Source of the DNA: Clostridiales bacterium UBA1390
GTDB taxonomy: Bacteria; Bacillota; Clostridia; Lachnospirales; Bianqueaceae
Reading direction: 5' to 3'
Length of the DNA: 64,000 nucleotides
Assembly (NCBI GenBank): GCA_002305315.1
Contig: DBQQ01000006.1
Location: 124,001 to 188,000 of the forward strand
The notes under the pieces: model-generated
Seen by the model: only the letters and a program-made list of their open reading frames with translations
What the model was told of the DNA's origin: nothing
Database searches by the model: none
Shown: positions 35,886 through 45,022 of the stretch, in pieces
Layout: each line of letters begins with the position of its first letter
How positions within the stretch are numbered: position 1 is the first letter of the stretch
Program-made: the position numbers and the translations under genes

Positions 35886-38081
35886 AGATCCGTTTGTCAT
35901 CGTACCCAGTTTTCGATATTGGCCGGGAGGTAGTCCCTCAAATTTTTTGAAGACTCGTATGAACGTAGTCCGGCTGGGGATGCCCACCTGCTCCTGGATT
36001 TCTTCGACAGATAACTGCGTCTGTACCAGAAGTTCCTTTGCCTTTTCAATTCGTACATACTGGATATAGTCGGAAAGATTCCAGCTCATATTTTCCTTGA
36101 AGAGACGGGACAGATACTTAGCGGAATATCCCATGGCTTCCGAAAGAGATGTTAAAGATAGGTTCTCTTGGTAATGTGCTTTCACATAGTCGCAAACGGA
36201 AGAAATCTGCTGACTGTCCACATTTTGCGGACCGCCTGCTGCGACCAAAAGCATGCGGAAACGTTCCATCAGAATCTCTACCATCTGCTGAATATTGCAG
36301 TTTTGCAAATCTAAAGGAACCTCTGTTTCGACACAGGACGATACATGTAAGGAGACCGTTCGATAGATACGTTCGAATAGTTGCCGCAGGCTTCGCCAGC
36401 TGTGTTCAGGACTGAGATATACATTCAGCAATTCTTCCAGGCTCGTCTTGACCTGAGTCAGATCCCCCTTCTGCAGGTTCAAAAGTAGCTGCGCTTCTTC
36501 TGCTGCGTGATACGAAATACGCGTTACAAGCGGGTGGCCTCCTTGCTGAATGTGATAGGCATTCTGATGAAAGATACTATATTCCAGGCCAGTTCGTGCT
36601 TCATCGTAGGCCTGTACCATCTGGGAAATCATCAGCATGCTGCTGGCGCCGATGTAGGGAACAAACCACCGGGTGTCATTCTGCAGAATATGCAGAAACG
36701 AATCCAGACAGGACATATCTATACTCTCCACGAAAAGCAGGAAACCGCCCTCTCCATGTTCCGTCACACAGAAAGCGCCTTGTGCGGAAAGCATGCTTTC
36801 CAAGAGTTTGCGAATCGTCTGTGTTAATTTCTTCTTCTCGATCTCCTTCTGCGACTCAAACTCTTCTGTAAATATCAACTGAATCAGAAAACATTGCAAG
36901 TTTTCATCCTGAAAACGATAAAAGCGTTCGAAATGTCGCTCGAAGTCCTGTGGCTTCTGTTCAGACCTGCCATAGAGCACATAGAGTATCACCGCCGATT
37001 CCATGTCGGCGGTATATTCTTCCATAAGGCGGGAATACCCTTCTGTCAGACTTCGCAAATCCTTTTGACTTCTTGCCGGAGGAAACTTTCTCTTCTTTTT
37101 ATGCCTGTCTTCAATCTGGATTCCCTGCAGCGTGTTTTGCAGAAAATGCAGGGGATGATATAGCAGATACGAAAAGTGAAGCGAGAGAAGGAAACCAATG
37201 AGAACGATAGTTCCGCATAGGAGTCCCGTAAATAGGAGCAGGCTGTGCTCATGCGCCAGATATTCTCCATAATCCATGCTGAGCGTCAGTTGCCATCCAT
37301 TTCCCAGCGTCATGATCGGAGTATACGCCCTCTTCTCCTCCTGATTCCAATCGTAGGATCCTAGAATGTTTCCATCGGCATCCTGCAAAAGATACCCCAT
37401 ATCCTGCAATACGCAGTCGTTCTCCAGTTCCCTCGTCAGATAAAATAGATCCACATTGACAACTAAAATGGCACATTGTCCATGAACATAGTCACGGGTG
37501 ACAATCGGCAGCACCCACTGCCGCTGTCCGGTAGAATATGTACAGGTAACCAGACTGGGAGATAATGCCTTGACCGAAAAGATTTCCGAGAGCAGGTCCT
37601 GCCATGTGGAATACGGATATTGTTCGTAGATATATAGGCGGTCATAATACATCTGCCTTGTTTCCATTCCATCCTGCGTATACCCTTTTGCGGAATCCAT
37701 ATATAAAAAGATTTCATCAACCCCCTCCCATTGATCTTTGCTGGAGGCTAAGATAGAAGGAATGTTGATCATTCGAATCCTCTCTTCCGGTGTGGCTTCT
37801 TCATAAAGAACAAGATTTCGTTGAATGTAGAAGTGATTCAGCAGGTTCTGACCGAGACTATACAAAGCCTGATATTGTTCTTGCAGACGTTCCGCATGCT
37901 TCTCTTGTTCTGCCAGGAGTTCTCCCATCAACTCCTGACGAGCGCCAGCCGCTTCTTTCTGGTAAATGAAGAGGCCCATACCGAACACCAGAAGATCCAG
38001 AAGTAGAAAATAAGATAATATCACAAAATATAAGCGGTGATTTTGATAAAATGATTTTAGAAACCGGGATAATGTCTTCAT
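35877..38081 (-). CDS. Membrane-anchored AraC-family regulator (two TM, extracellular sensor)
   Basis: A 734-residue transmembrane transcription factor has a membrane segment near residues 20-40, a large outside domain to about residue 280, a second membrane helix (LLLFTGLLCGTIVLIGFLLSL), a cytosolic linker, and a C-terminal AraC-type HTH pair (SLTSLSEAMGYSAKYLSRLFKENM and IQEQVGIPSRTTFIRVFKKFEGLPPGQYRKL). This layout, common beside LplB/YtcP importers, senses extracellular ligands directly. The chosen start gives MKTLSRFLKSFYQNHRLYF. It is just downstream of the sugar importer but has its own promoter, so it probably controls that operon. Confidence 0.9.
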   Translation of the reverse strand: MKTLSRFLKSFYQNHRLYFVILSYFLLLDLLVFGMGLFIYQKEAAGARQELMGELLAEQEKHAERLQEQYQALYSLGQNLLNHFYIQRNLVLYEEATPEERIRMINIPSILASSKDQWEGVDEIFLYMDSAKGYTQDGMETRQMYYDRLYIYEQYPYSTWQDLLSEIFSVKALSPSLVTCTYSTGQRQWVLPIVTRDYVHGQCAILVVNVDLFYLTRELENDCVLQDMGYLLQDADGNILGSYDWNQEEKRAYTPIMTLGNGWQLTLSMDYGEYLAHEHSLLLFTGLLCGTIVLIGFLLSLHFSYLLYHPLHFLQNTLQGIQIEDRHKKKRKFPPARSQKDLRSLTEGYSRLMEEYTADMESAVILYVLYGRSEQKPQDFERHFERFYRFQDENLQCFLIQLIFTEEFESQKEIEKKKLTQTIRKLLESMLSAQGAFCVTEHGEGGFLLFVESIDMSCLDSFLHILQNDTRWFVPYIGASSMLMISQMVQAYDEARTGLEYSIFHQNAYHIQQGGHPLVTRISYHAAEEAQLLLNLQKGDLTQVKTSLEELLNVYLSPEHSWRSLRQLFERIYRTVSLHVSSCVETEVPLDLQNCNIQQMVEILMERFRMLLVAAGGPQNVDSQQISSVCDYVKAHYQENLSLTSLSEAMGYSAKYLSRLFKENMSWNLSDYIQYVRIEKAKELLVQTQLSVEEIQEQVGIPSRTTFIRVFKKFEGLPPGQYRKLGTMTNGSLS

Positions 38082-38111
38082 GTGCCGCCTTCTCTCATAT
38101 AATATAGTAAA

Positions 38112-38140
38112 ATTATATCCTATTTTCACAAAATCTGCAA
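38112..38140 (-). promoter_or_regulatory. Promoter of the AraC regulator
   Basis: On the minus strand TTGCAG (38135-38140) and TATAAT (38112-38117) are 17 bp apart. Confidence 0.75.
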
Positions 38141-38165
38141 GTGATTTTTATCTTTTTCAAGAAAA

Positions 38166-38192
38166 ATGCCGAAGGCGATTCGCCTTCGGCAT
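38166..38192 (-). terminator. Terminator of the sugar-importer operon
   Basis: A perfect 12-bp stem (ATGCCGAAGGCG with CGCCTTCGGCAT) with a 3-nt loop is followed by TTTTT on the minus strand, 30 bp past the lipoprotein stop. Confidence 0.9.
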
Positions 38193-38221
38193 AGACCCCT
38201 ATATTTTTTAAACAACTTTTC

Positions 38222-39886
38222 TTATTCCTGTGCGGCTTTATAGGCATTATTATAGATCTGTTCCATCTCTTCTGCCCCTGTGGCACGAGCCTGGTCAATC
38301 ACTGCACGATAGTTTTCGATAGGCTCCAGACCCATAATGTACTTATCCCATTCCTGAGAAACGATATTCTCTACCGTAGACTTCAGCTCATTATAGCGCT
38401 CGGTATCTTCCTCGGACAAAGAAGGCTCATATACGGGTTCACGCATACCTGGATCGTTAGCGATCATTTCATCGGTCGCTTCCTTCTCCGCACGTTCCTC
38501 GTCAGACAAAGAATAATTACGGCACTGTACGCCCGGATGATCCTCCACATACGGTGTGAAATCCAACAGTCCAACACCCAGATACGACTGAATCTCATAG
38601 TATGGAGCGTTGTATTCTGGAGAATTGAATTTCTGCAGAAGTTCGTCACGAATGACAGGTTCTCCGTCTACATAATCAAATGTCTCTCCCGGCTTTCCGT
38701 AGGCGAAGATATCGCAGCCCTCCTCAGAATAGGCCCAGTTCATCAGTTCCAGTGCCGGCGTCTGGTTAGAGCTGGATGTTGCGATGACGTATAAAGATCC
38801 ATTATGCTGATCGAAATACCGGTTTCTCGTCTGTCCCAGTTCATTGGTCAGTGTCGGGATGGCTTCCAGATGATAGTTGGGATCAATCGTCTCCAACGCC
38901 ACATTGAAGTCGCTGGCGAATCCCGCATTATCAAAATACATCAGTGCCTGGCCGGAACTCATCTTTTCTTTCCACTGATCCACGGTCATTGTCGCATAGT
39001 CCGGATCCATCAGGCCAGCTTCATACAGTTCATTCAGATACGAGAGTACATACAGAAAATGTTCATCGGCCGGACCATACACCCAACGACCGCCATCAAT
39101 GTCTTCGTCGAAGTACATGCCCGAACCAGATCCCAGAGGATAGGCCATACAGTCTAATACCTTCTGTGTCGAGGTCGTGCTTCCGCCTTTACGATTGGTC
39201 AGCGGCACCAGATCCGGATTATTTTCTTTGAAAACAGTCAGAACTTCCTTCAGTTCCTCAAAAGAAGTCGGGACTTCCAGATTATAGGCCTCCAGTAAAT
39301 CCGTCCGAATCACGGGTAGCTGACCACCACGTTCCGACCACCTAGATAGGATTGGAAATCCGTACAGACTGCCATCGATCTCATAGGAAGCCGCCATGGA
39401 TTCCACGCTCTCATAAATAGGCCAGAAATCGCTCAGCATGTCCTTATGTTCTGTCAGATTGACGAACATATCCTGTCTTGCATATGAGCGAAGATCGGTA
39501 GGACTGATCTTCATGATATCCGGCATCTGGTCGGTACTGATCAATACCTTTTTCTTGTCCTCATAGCTGGCAGCAGGTACTGCCTGCATGTCGATGTGGA
39601 TATTGAGAAGCTCTTCCAGGTACTGGAGTTTAACACTGTCGGTCTTGATGACCTGAGAAGCATTTTCCTCTTTCATCACGATCAATGTGACAGGTTCATC
39701 CTGTACGGGTGCGCCCGCAACTTCTTCGGACGCCTGGGAGTTTTCTTCTTCCGGCGTAGATTCTTCCACGGACTGGGCGATTGAAGAATCTGCCGAAGAA
39801 GAGTTGTCGGCACTTTGAGAACACCCGCTGAGCGTTCCGACGAGCAGCACGCATGCCAATACAAAGCACCAAAACTTCTTTTTCAT
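38222..39886 (-). CDS. Sugar ABC transporter substrate-binding lipoprotein
   Basis: This lipoprotein binds a carbohydrate outside the cell and delivers it to the permeases encoded just upstream. It has a signal peptide ending in lipobox LSGC (Cys22), a Ser/Glu-rich linker (about 25-60), and the type 1 extracellular solute-binding fold; 554 residues is typical of the LipO class. The ligand is not readable, but class members paired with LplB/YtcP take complex oligosaccharides. It is last in the three-gene importer operon. Confidence 0.93.
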   Translation of the reverse strand: MKKKFWCFVLACVLLVGTLSGCSQSADNSSSADSSIAQSVEESTPEEENSQASEEVAGAPVQDEPVTLIVMKEENASQVIKTDSVKLQYLEELLNIHIDMQAVPAASYEDKKKVLISTDQMPDIMKISPTDLRSYARQDMFVNLTEHKDMLSDFWPIYESVESMAASYEIDGSLYGFPILSRWSERGGQLPVIRTDLLEAYNLEVPTSFEELKEVLTVFKENNPDLVPLTNRKGGSTTSTQKVLDCMAYPLGSGSGMYFDEDIDGGRWVYGPADEHFLYVLSYLNELYEAGLMDPDYATMTVDQWKEKMSSGQALMYFDNAGFASDFNVALETIDPNYHLEAIPTLTNELGQTRNRYFDQHNGSLYVIATSSSNQTPALELMNWAYSEEGCDIFAYGKPGETFDYVDGEPVIRDELLQKFNSPEYNAPYYEIQSYLGVGLLDFTPYVEDHPGVQCRNYSLSDEERAEKEATDEMIANDPGMREPVYEPSLSEEDTERYNELKSTVENIVSQEWDKYIMGLEPIENYRAVIDQARATGAEEMEQIYNNAYKAAQE

Positions 39887-39935
39887 ACTATTCCTCCTTT
39901 ATAATAAAGAATGATATGGGAAAGTCAAATGACTC

Positions 39936-40829
39936 TCAGCCCTTAAGAGAACCGATCATGACACCTTTCACAAAATACTTTTGCACAAAGGGATACACGA
40001 TCAAAATCGGTAAAGTCGTAAACATGATGATGGCTGAACGAAGCGTGGAATCCGATACATTGAAATTTGTGGATCCTCCCGTCTGACTAGCCTCCTCCGA
40101 AAAGAGACCAGAGATTAGTTTATTCTTCAGTATAATCTGTAACGGGTACTTTTCCTTGGAATCTAAATACAGCATCGCATTGAAGTAGCTGTTCCAATGC
40201 GATACGGCATAGAAGAGAACCATGGTCGCCAAAACTGCCTTGGATAAGGGAATCGCGATGCGAAACAGAATGGTAAAGTCATTGGCGCCATCCAGCTGAG
40301 CTGATTCGAACAGCGATTCCGGCAAGGACTGAAAGGATGTACGAATAATAACCATATTATAAGTGTTGATCGCAACCGGGAGAACAACAGCCCAGATCGT
40401 GTCCATCATTTTCAGGTCTTTAATTACCAAATATAAGGGAATCATGCCGCCACCAAAAAACATGGTAAAAACGATCATGCCGGTAAAGAATCTTTTTCCA
40501 GAAAAAGTTCTTCGTGACAAGGGAAAGGCACAAAGACAGGACATGACCAAGTTAATGGTGGTTCCGACGACGGTATAGACCACAGAGTTCCAGAGAGACT
40601 GAAATAGCTGTGGATCGCTCATGATAGAACGATAGGAATCCAATGTCAGACCAATGGGATACAGATTGACCTTTCCTTGCATCACAAGCATTCCATTGCT
40701 GATGGATGTGATCGCTACATAATATAATGGATAAAATGTAATCAGCATAATGAGAATCAGGAAGAATGCGTTGACGCCCGAGAAAACACGACTCCCCCAG
40801 GAGCGTCCGATCATCTTTTTCTTTGCCAT
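39936..40829 (-). CDS. Carbohydrate ABC permease, YtcP/LplC-like
   Basis: This is an integral membrane permease with six helices and the cytoplasmic EAA loop (SLFESAQLDGANDFTILFRIAIPLSKA), which docks the ATPase. No ATPase gene is in the locus, so a shared MsmX/UgpC-type ATPase must serve it. The ATG at 40829 follows AAGGAGG with a 6-nt spacer and is better than the ATG 7 codons earlier. It lies 14 bp after the LplB-like gene. Confidence 0.92.
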   Translation of the reverse strand: MAKKKMIGRSWGSRVFSGVNAFFLILIMLITFYPLYYVAITSISNGMLVMQGKVNLYPIGLTLDSYRSIMSDPQLFQSLWNSVVYTVVGTTINLVMSCLCAFPLSRRTFSGKRFFTGMIVFTMFFGGGMIPLYLVIKDLKMMDTIWAVVLPVAINTYNMVIIRTSFQSLPESLFESAQLDGANDFTILFRIAIPLSKAVLATMVLFYAVSHWNSYFNAMLYLDSKEKYPLQIILKNKLISGLFSEEASQTGGSTNFNVSDSTLRSAIIMFTTLPILIVYPFVQKYFVKGVMIGSLKG

Positions 40830-40843
40830 AGGGATCCTCCTTT

Positions 40844-41770
40844 CTACCACAGAGATGTTTCACCCACACGCCGTGAAATGAAATTCGCGGTGGTGACAAA
40901 AATCAGTGCCACCAGAGACTGGAATAGCCCGATACCCGTGGCATAACTGAAGTTTGCATCCTGAATACCGATACGGTACACGTATGTTGAGATAACATCA
41001 GAAATTACCTGATTGCTGCTTGTCATCAGAAGCAAAATCTTCTGGAAGGATACATTCATGATATTTCCCGTTTCCAGTATGAACATAATCGTAATCGTCG
41101 GCGCAATTCCCGGCAATGTCACATGCAGCATCTGCTGCCATCTGTTCGCGCCATCAATCTGTGCAGCCTCATATAATTCCTGTTCCACCGCAGAAAGAGC
41201 CGATAGGTAAATGATAGATCCCCATCCGGCGGATTGCCAGATTCCAGACGCGATATATACAGTTCGAAAATACTTGGGTTCCGCTAAGAATCTGTATGGA
41301 CCTAGGCCAAATATTCCCAGGAACTCGTTGATCACGCCGTTGGAAGATAGGAAGGTATTGAGCATACCGACCACCACAACGACGGATAAAAAGTGCGGAA
41401 GGTAACTGATAGTCTGCACCATCTTCTTAAACTTTGTATGCGTGACCTCATTCAGCATCAAGGCCAGGATGATGGGAACCGGAAAGCTCCAAAGAAGATT
41501 ATATACATTCAGAACAATCGTGTTCTTAAACACTTGCCAGAAGTAGGGATCGCCGATAAACCTTTCAATATATTTGAGCCCTACCCAGTCGCTGCCCCAG
41601 ATCCCCTGTTTGATACTGTAATCCTTGAATGCCAGCGTAATGCCATACATCGGCAGATAATGAAAGATGAGATAAAATAGAAATGGGAGTAAAAACATCA
41701 GGTACAGATACTTATCCCTGGCAAATGCTTTTCGAAACGCTTGCCATGTACTCACTTTTGCCTTTACCAT
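40844..41770 (-). CDS. Carbohydrate ABC permease, LplB-like
   Basis: This is the second permease subunit of the importer, with six membrane helices and an EAA loop (QELYEAAQIDGANRWQQMLHVTLPGIAP). The ATG at 41770 follows GAAGGAGGGCTAAGG, so an ATG 25 codons upstream, located inside the promoter spacer, is rejected. It is the first gene of the importer operon, back to back with the sialidase-like gene. Confidence 0.92.
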   Translation of the reverse strand: MVKAKVSTWQAFRKAFARDKYLYLMFLLPFLFYLIFHYLPMYGITLAFKDYSIKQGIWGSDWVGLKYIERFIGDPYFWQVFKNTIVLNVYNLLWSFPVPIILALMLNEVTHTKFKKMVQTISYLPHFLSVVVVVGMLNTFLSSNGVINEFLGIFGLGPYRFLAEPKYFRTVYIASGIWQSAGWGSIIYLSALSAVEQELYEAAQIDGANRWQQMLHVTLPGIAPTITIMFILETGNIMNVSFQKILLLMTSSNQVISDVISTYVYRIGIQDANFSYATGIGLFQSLVALIFVTTANFISRRVGETSLW

Positions 41771-41809
41771 CCTTAGCCCTCCTTCTTGCGTGATGTTTTC
41801 TTTGGCACC

Positions 41810-41838
41810 ATTGTACGAATAGCAGAGGGAGATCTCAA
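41810..41838 (-). promoter_or_regulatory. Promoter of the sugar importer operon
   Basis: On the minus strand TTGAGA (41833-41838) and TACAAT (41810-41815) are 17 bp apart. Confidence 0.7.
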
Positions 41839-41930
41839 GATCCATTCCGCTCTTTCTTGTTCCATTTCTCCGCTTTTCGAATATTCTTGTTCTAAAATAG
41901 AAAAATGGCCTTGGAAAACATAAATGGTAC

Positions 41931-41959
41931 TTGCATGTTTTCTAGGGTCATTCTATAAT
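41931..41959 (+). promoter_or_regulatory. Promoter of the sialidase-like gene
   Basis: TTGCAT (41931-41936) and TATAAT (41954-41959) are 17 bp apart. It is divergent from the importer promoter with about 90 bp between the two -35 boxes, where an AraC-type activator could bind. Confidence 0.8.
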
Positions 41960-42011
41960 AAACGCATTGAGATTTATCTTCACATAGGACAGAGAAAAAG
42001 GAGGGTCATCG

Positions 42012-43133
42012 ATGTATTCACAAATCACCAATCACTATGAGCCGGGGATGAAACGGCCCAAGATTTGTACCGAACAGAAAGTGCTCTGGGAACCGAGGGA
42101 AGGTTGGTCCTACGCGCACCATGCGCAGATCACATGGTTTCGCGGAAAATACTATGTAATGTTTAGCAGCGGCCGTTTCAATGAAGATGATACTGGACAG
42201 AAAGTCATGTATACGACGTCAGAAGATTTTGAAAATTGGTCCAAGCCACAGGTTCTGATTGATTCCATGCCAGGAACCTTTGCGGATGCGGTCGTGATTC
42301 CCAGATGCTGGCATACAGACGGGAAGACACTAATTGCATATTTCCTGCACTTTGAATATACTGAGGATTGGATCGTCGATGGTAACCGTAAGCCTGGCAG
42401 CAAGGGACGTATGAACTGGGGACATTCCATGATCACCTCTCAAGATGGAATCCACTGGTCCGATCCTGTTCCCAGCGATAATGAAGCAGGCAATCAGAAA
42501 CCCCGTCAGCTCCTGTCCGGACGCTGGCTTTGCCCTGGCGGTACGAAGTGTGCCATTTCCGATGATCCTTCAGGCATGGCGGGATGGCGGACGGTGGCCT
42601 GCTGTGATCCCAGGTATCCGAACACAGAGGCTGCGGAGGATGGCGAAGGAACCACTTCTTCCGGCGTTGTAAATAACCATACGGTGGGGCTCTGTGAGGC
42701 TGATTTTGTTCAGCAGAAAGATGGAACCATCTGGATGTGGATGCGCAGTGGTACGAATTATCTCTGGGCCAGCAAGAGTACCGACGATGGAGAAACCTGG
42801 ACGCTGCCTGAACCCACTCGCTTTACCGATAATCGTACCAAGTTTGCCTTAGGAAAGCTTCCTAGCGGAAAATACTTTTATATTGGAACGCCGGATCCGT
42901 TCCCGCCGAGAACCAGACACGTATTAGCTCTTTCTCTTTCTGAGGATGGGCTGGACTATAACCAGCACTTTTTGCTGGATGATACCCAATACAAAGGAAA
43001 ATACATCGGCTTGGATAAAAACGGGATCTACGGATATCCCTCCGTCCTTATTCGAGACGGTTATATGCATGTCGTGTTCTCGATCTGCAAAGAAACTATC
43101 GTTGCCATGCGGTTCCCATGCGAAACGCTGTAA
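42012..43133 (+). CDS. Sialidase-family beta-propeller protein (intracellular)
   Basis: This 373-residue protein contains Asp-box-like turns (STDDGETWTLP and SQDGIHWSDP) and repeated Trp/Gly-rich blades that suggest a six-bladed propeller as in exo-sialidases. It has no signal peptide, so it would act on imported oligosaccharide in the cytosol. Whether it cleaves sialic acid is not shown: the family also holds other glycan-processing or inactive members. It is divergent from the importer and precedes a strong terminator. Confidence 0.75.
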   Translation: MYSQITNHYEPGMKRPKICTEQKVLWEPREGWSYAHHAQITWFRGKYYVMFSSGRFNEDDTGQKVMYTTSEDFENWSKPQVLIDSMPGTFADAVVIPRCWHTDGKTLIAYFLHFEYTEDWIVDGNRKPGSKGRMNWGHSMITSQDGIHWSDPVPSDNEAGNQKPRQLLSGRWLCPGGTKCAISDDPSGMAGWRTVACCDPRYPNTEAAEDGEGTTSSGVVNNHTVGLCEADFVQQKDGTIWMWMRSGTNYLWASKSTDDGETWTLPEPTRFTDNRTKFALGKLPSGKYFYIGTPDPFPPRTRHVLALSLSEDGLDYNQHFLLDDTQYKGKYIGLDKNGIYGYPSVLIRDGYMHVVFSICKETIVAMRFPCETL

Positions 43134-43137
43134 CTGC

Positions 43138-43172
43138 AAAAAGTCCGAGGCTGCAAATGCCTCGGACTTTTT
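43138..43172. terminator. Bidirectional terminator after the sialidase-like gene
   Basis: A perfect 13-bp stem (AAAAAGTCCGAGG with CCTCGGACTTTTT) and a 9-nt loop lie between two convergent genes. Confidence 0.93.
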
Positions 43173-43181
43173 GATTTATGA

Positions 43182-44969
43182 TTATTGAAAGGAGATTCCC
43201 CAGATTAACTGTCCTCTTGTACCCACGACCAGTCGATTCTCGTATACCGCCGGTGAAGATTCTATATTGCTGCCCAGATTGATCACATCCAGCGCCTCTC
43301 CGGTCAATCCATCCACCAGAGGCAAATCTCCGTTGAAATCCGCATTGATGACGTAGCCGCGCCCCTGCTGATCATAGACGCAGACCGGAGAACTCCAACT
43401 GTATGCGGTAGGATATTCCCATACAACCTCACCATCGGTCTTCCGAAGACAGACGAGACGTCCGCTCATGACATCCGGCGTCCTGGATACCGGGACATAG
43501 ATATACTCTGACAAACTGCCCTCTCCGCTGGCAATACTGCCCTGCACACCGCCGGATAAATCTTCGATAGTCCAGCAGTCATAGTCGACAGACCATACGA
43601 CCTCCCCTGTTTCCGCATCAATCTTCCAGATGGGGATCACGGCCGTCTCTTCCTCCGTCGCACGCCATCCTGCATGGAAGGAAGTAGAAATATATAAGTA
43701 GGCCTTGCCATCGTCCTCAACTTCCAATACGGGAGTACAATTGGTATCATCTAAGACATCCTGTACCCACTTCAGTTCCAGATTTTCCAGATCTAAGCAC
43801 AGAAGATTTCCTCCATTATCGGCAATATAAAGATACTGCTGATAGATGATAGCGCTGTCTTCCATGCCCGGCCACATCCAACGATTGCTGTGATACGTCC
43901 ATTTGATGACAGGATCCGGCGCAATCTGAAGAGTACCCTCCTCGGGATCAAATTGGGTATTTAAGGTCATGATATATAAAACTCCGTTTTCACCGGGATA
44001 GATTAACTGATCAGTTTCCGCGCACACCAGCGCTGAGCTGTCAAAGTAAGAAAAATAGCGGGGAGCCACCGGATCTCCATTTCCAAAGGTATACATCACG
44101 GAACAGTCCAGGAGATTGATAATGAAGGCACGAGACTGCCCCTCAAATCCATCGTACCCCGAACCTACGTAAAGAATCGGATAGCCTCTGGGATCTAAGG
44201 ATCCGGACCCCTTAAAGGTATATCCCATATAAAGTGGCGGACGCGTTTCCTCTCCCGTATCCAGATCCAGGAAATAAATGTAACCGTCTAATGTCGCGTA
44301 AATCACTTCCACCAGATCATCCTTTTCGATAGCCCAGTCGTACATATTCATATGTTCTTTGATGTCTCTGCTCCAACAGCGCATCAAAGGCTGTCCAGTC
44401 CATCCGGTACCAGGCCAGAAGCTTCCATCTGGCGTCTCAATGGTACCAATCCCATAACTCCAACTGTTCTCTTCGTCAAATTTCTGCTGCACGGTCTGAA
44501 TGGTACCATACGCCGCCGTATTGCGGAAATTATTACCGCGGAACGTGAAAATACCATTTAATTCTGAATACAGATCATTATTCATCGTGATCGGTTTCGA
44601 AGTATGGTACGTGCTCTGCAGTTCATCATTCACGTAGATTGCCGTATCAGCGATCCAGTCGCTGGGATGTGTACCTTCTACCGCATGAGGAGAAAGAGGT
44701 ACAAGAACTTCCTCTTCCACAGAAGATTCCTCGGGAATACTCTCCTCTTGGCGACTCTCTTCTTGCTGACTAATTTCTTGCTGTGAATTCAGACGTGAAT
44801 CTTCCTCTTCGGGGACTAAGCCCTGCACCTGATCCGCAGAAGGCACCATTGTAGCGGCCCAGCGACGAATTCCATATGAGCCGCCCAGTACAATGACGAC
44901 GGCCAAACCGAGCATCAGAAGATCCAGCCAAAGATATTTTCTACAACTTTTCTTTTTTTCTTTTTTCAT
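43182..44969 (-). CDS. Membrane-anchored PQQ-like beta-propeller protein
   Basis: This is a 595-residue surface protein with one N-terminal membrane helix (about 14-32), a Ser/Glu-rich linker (residues 50-90) and a C-terminal propeller with blades of the PQQ/WD type (GEVVWSVDYD, DLENLELKWVQDV and similar). The same design is found in BamB-like and outer-surface quinoprotein folds, and in Clostridia such proteins are of unknown role. No PQQ-dependent dehydrogenase active site was recognised. It follows the leuS-leuA unit on the same strand. Confidence 0.75.
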   Translation of the reverse strand: MKKEKKKSCRKYLWLDLLMLGLAVVIVLGGSYGIRRWAATMVPSADQVQGLVPEEEDSRLNSQQEISQQEESRQEESIPEESSVEEEVLVPLSPHAVEGTHPSDWIADTAIYVNDELQSTYHTSKPITMNNDLYSELNGIFTFRGNNFRNTAAYGTIQTVQQKFDEENSWSYGIGTIETPDGSFWPGTGWTGQPLMRCWSRDIKEHMNMYDWAIEKDDLVEVIYATLDGYIYFLDLDTGEETRPPLYMGYTFKGSGSLDPRGYPILYVGSGYDGFEGQSRAFIINLLDCSVMYTFGNGDPVAPRYFSYFDSSALVCAETDQLIYPGENGVLYIMTLNTQFDPEEGTLQIAPDPVIKWTYHSNRWMWPGMEDSAIIYQQYLYIADNGGNLLCLDLENLELKWVQDVLDDTNCTPVLEVEDDGKAYLYISTSFHAGWRATEEETAVIPIWKIDAETGEVVWSVDYDCWTIEDLSGGVQGSIASGEGSLSEYIYVPVSRTPDVMSGRLVCLRKTDGEVVWEYPTAYSWSSPVCVYDQQGRGYVINADFNGDLPLVDGLTGEALDVINLGSNIESSPAVYENRLVVGTRGQLIWGISFQ

Positions 44970-45022
44970 AGGATTGATTTCAGATATATGGCGGAACCGA
45001 AGGCTCCGCCAAAATAGTACCT

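Noticed and set aside
42012..43133. Sialic-acid catabolism locus
   Set aside because: No nanA, nanE, nanK or secreted sialidase is present; only a propeller fold with Asp-box-like turns is seen.
44985..45005. Terminator after leuA
   Set aside because: GGCGGAACCGAAGGCTCCGCC forms a stem, but no T tract follows in either direction, so I cannot call it a terminator.
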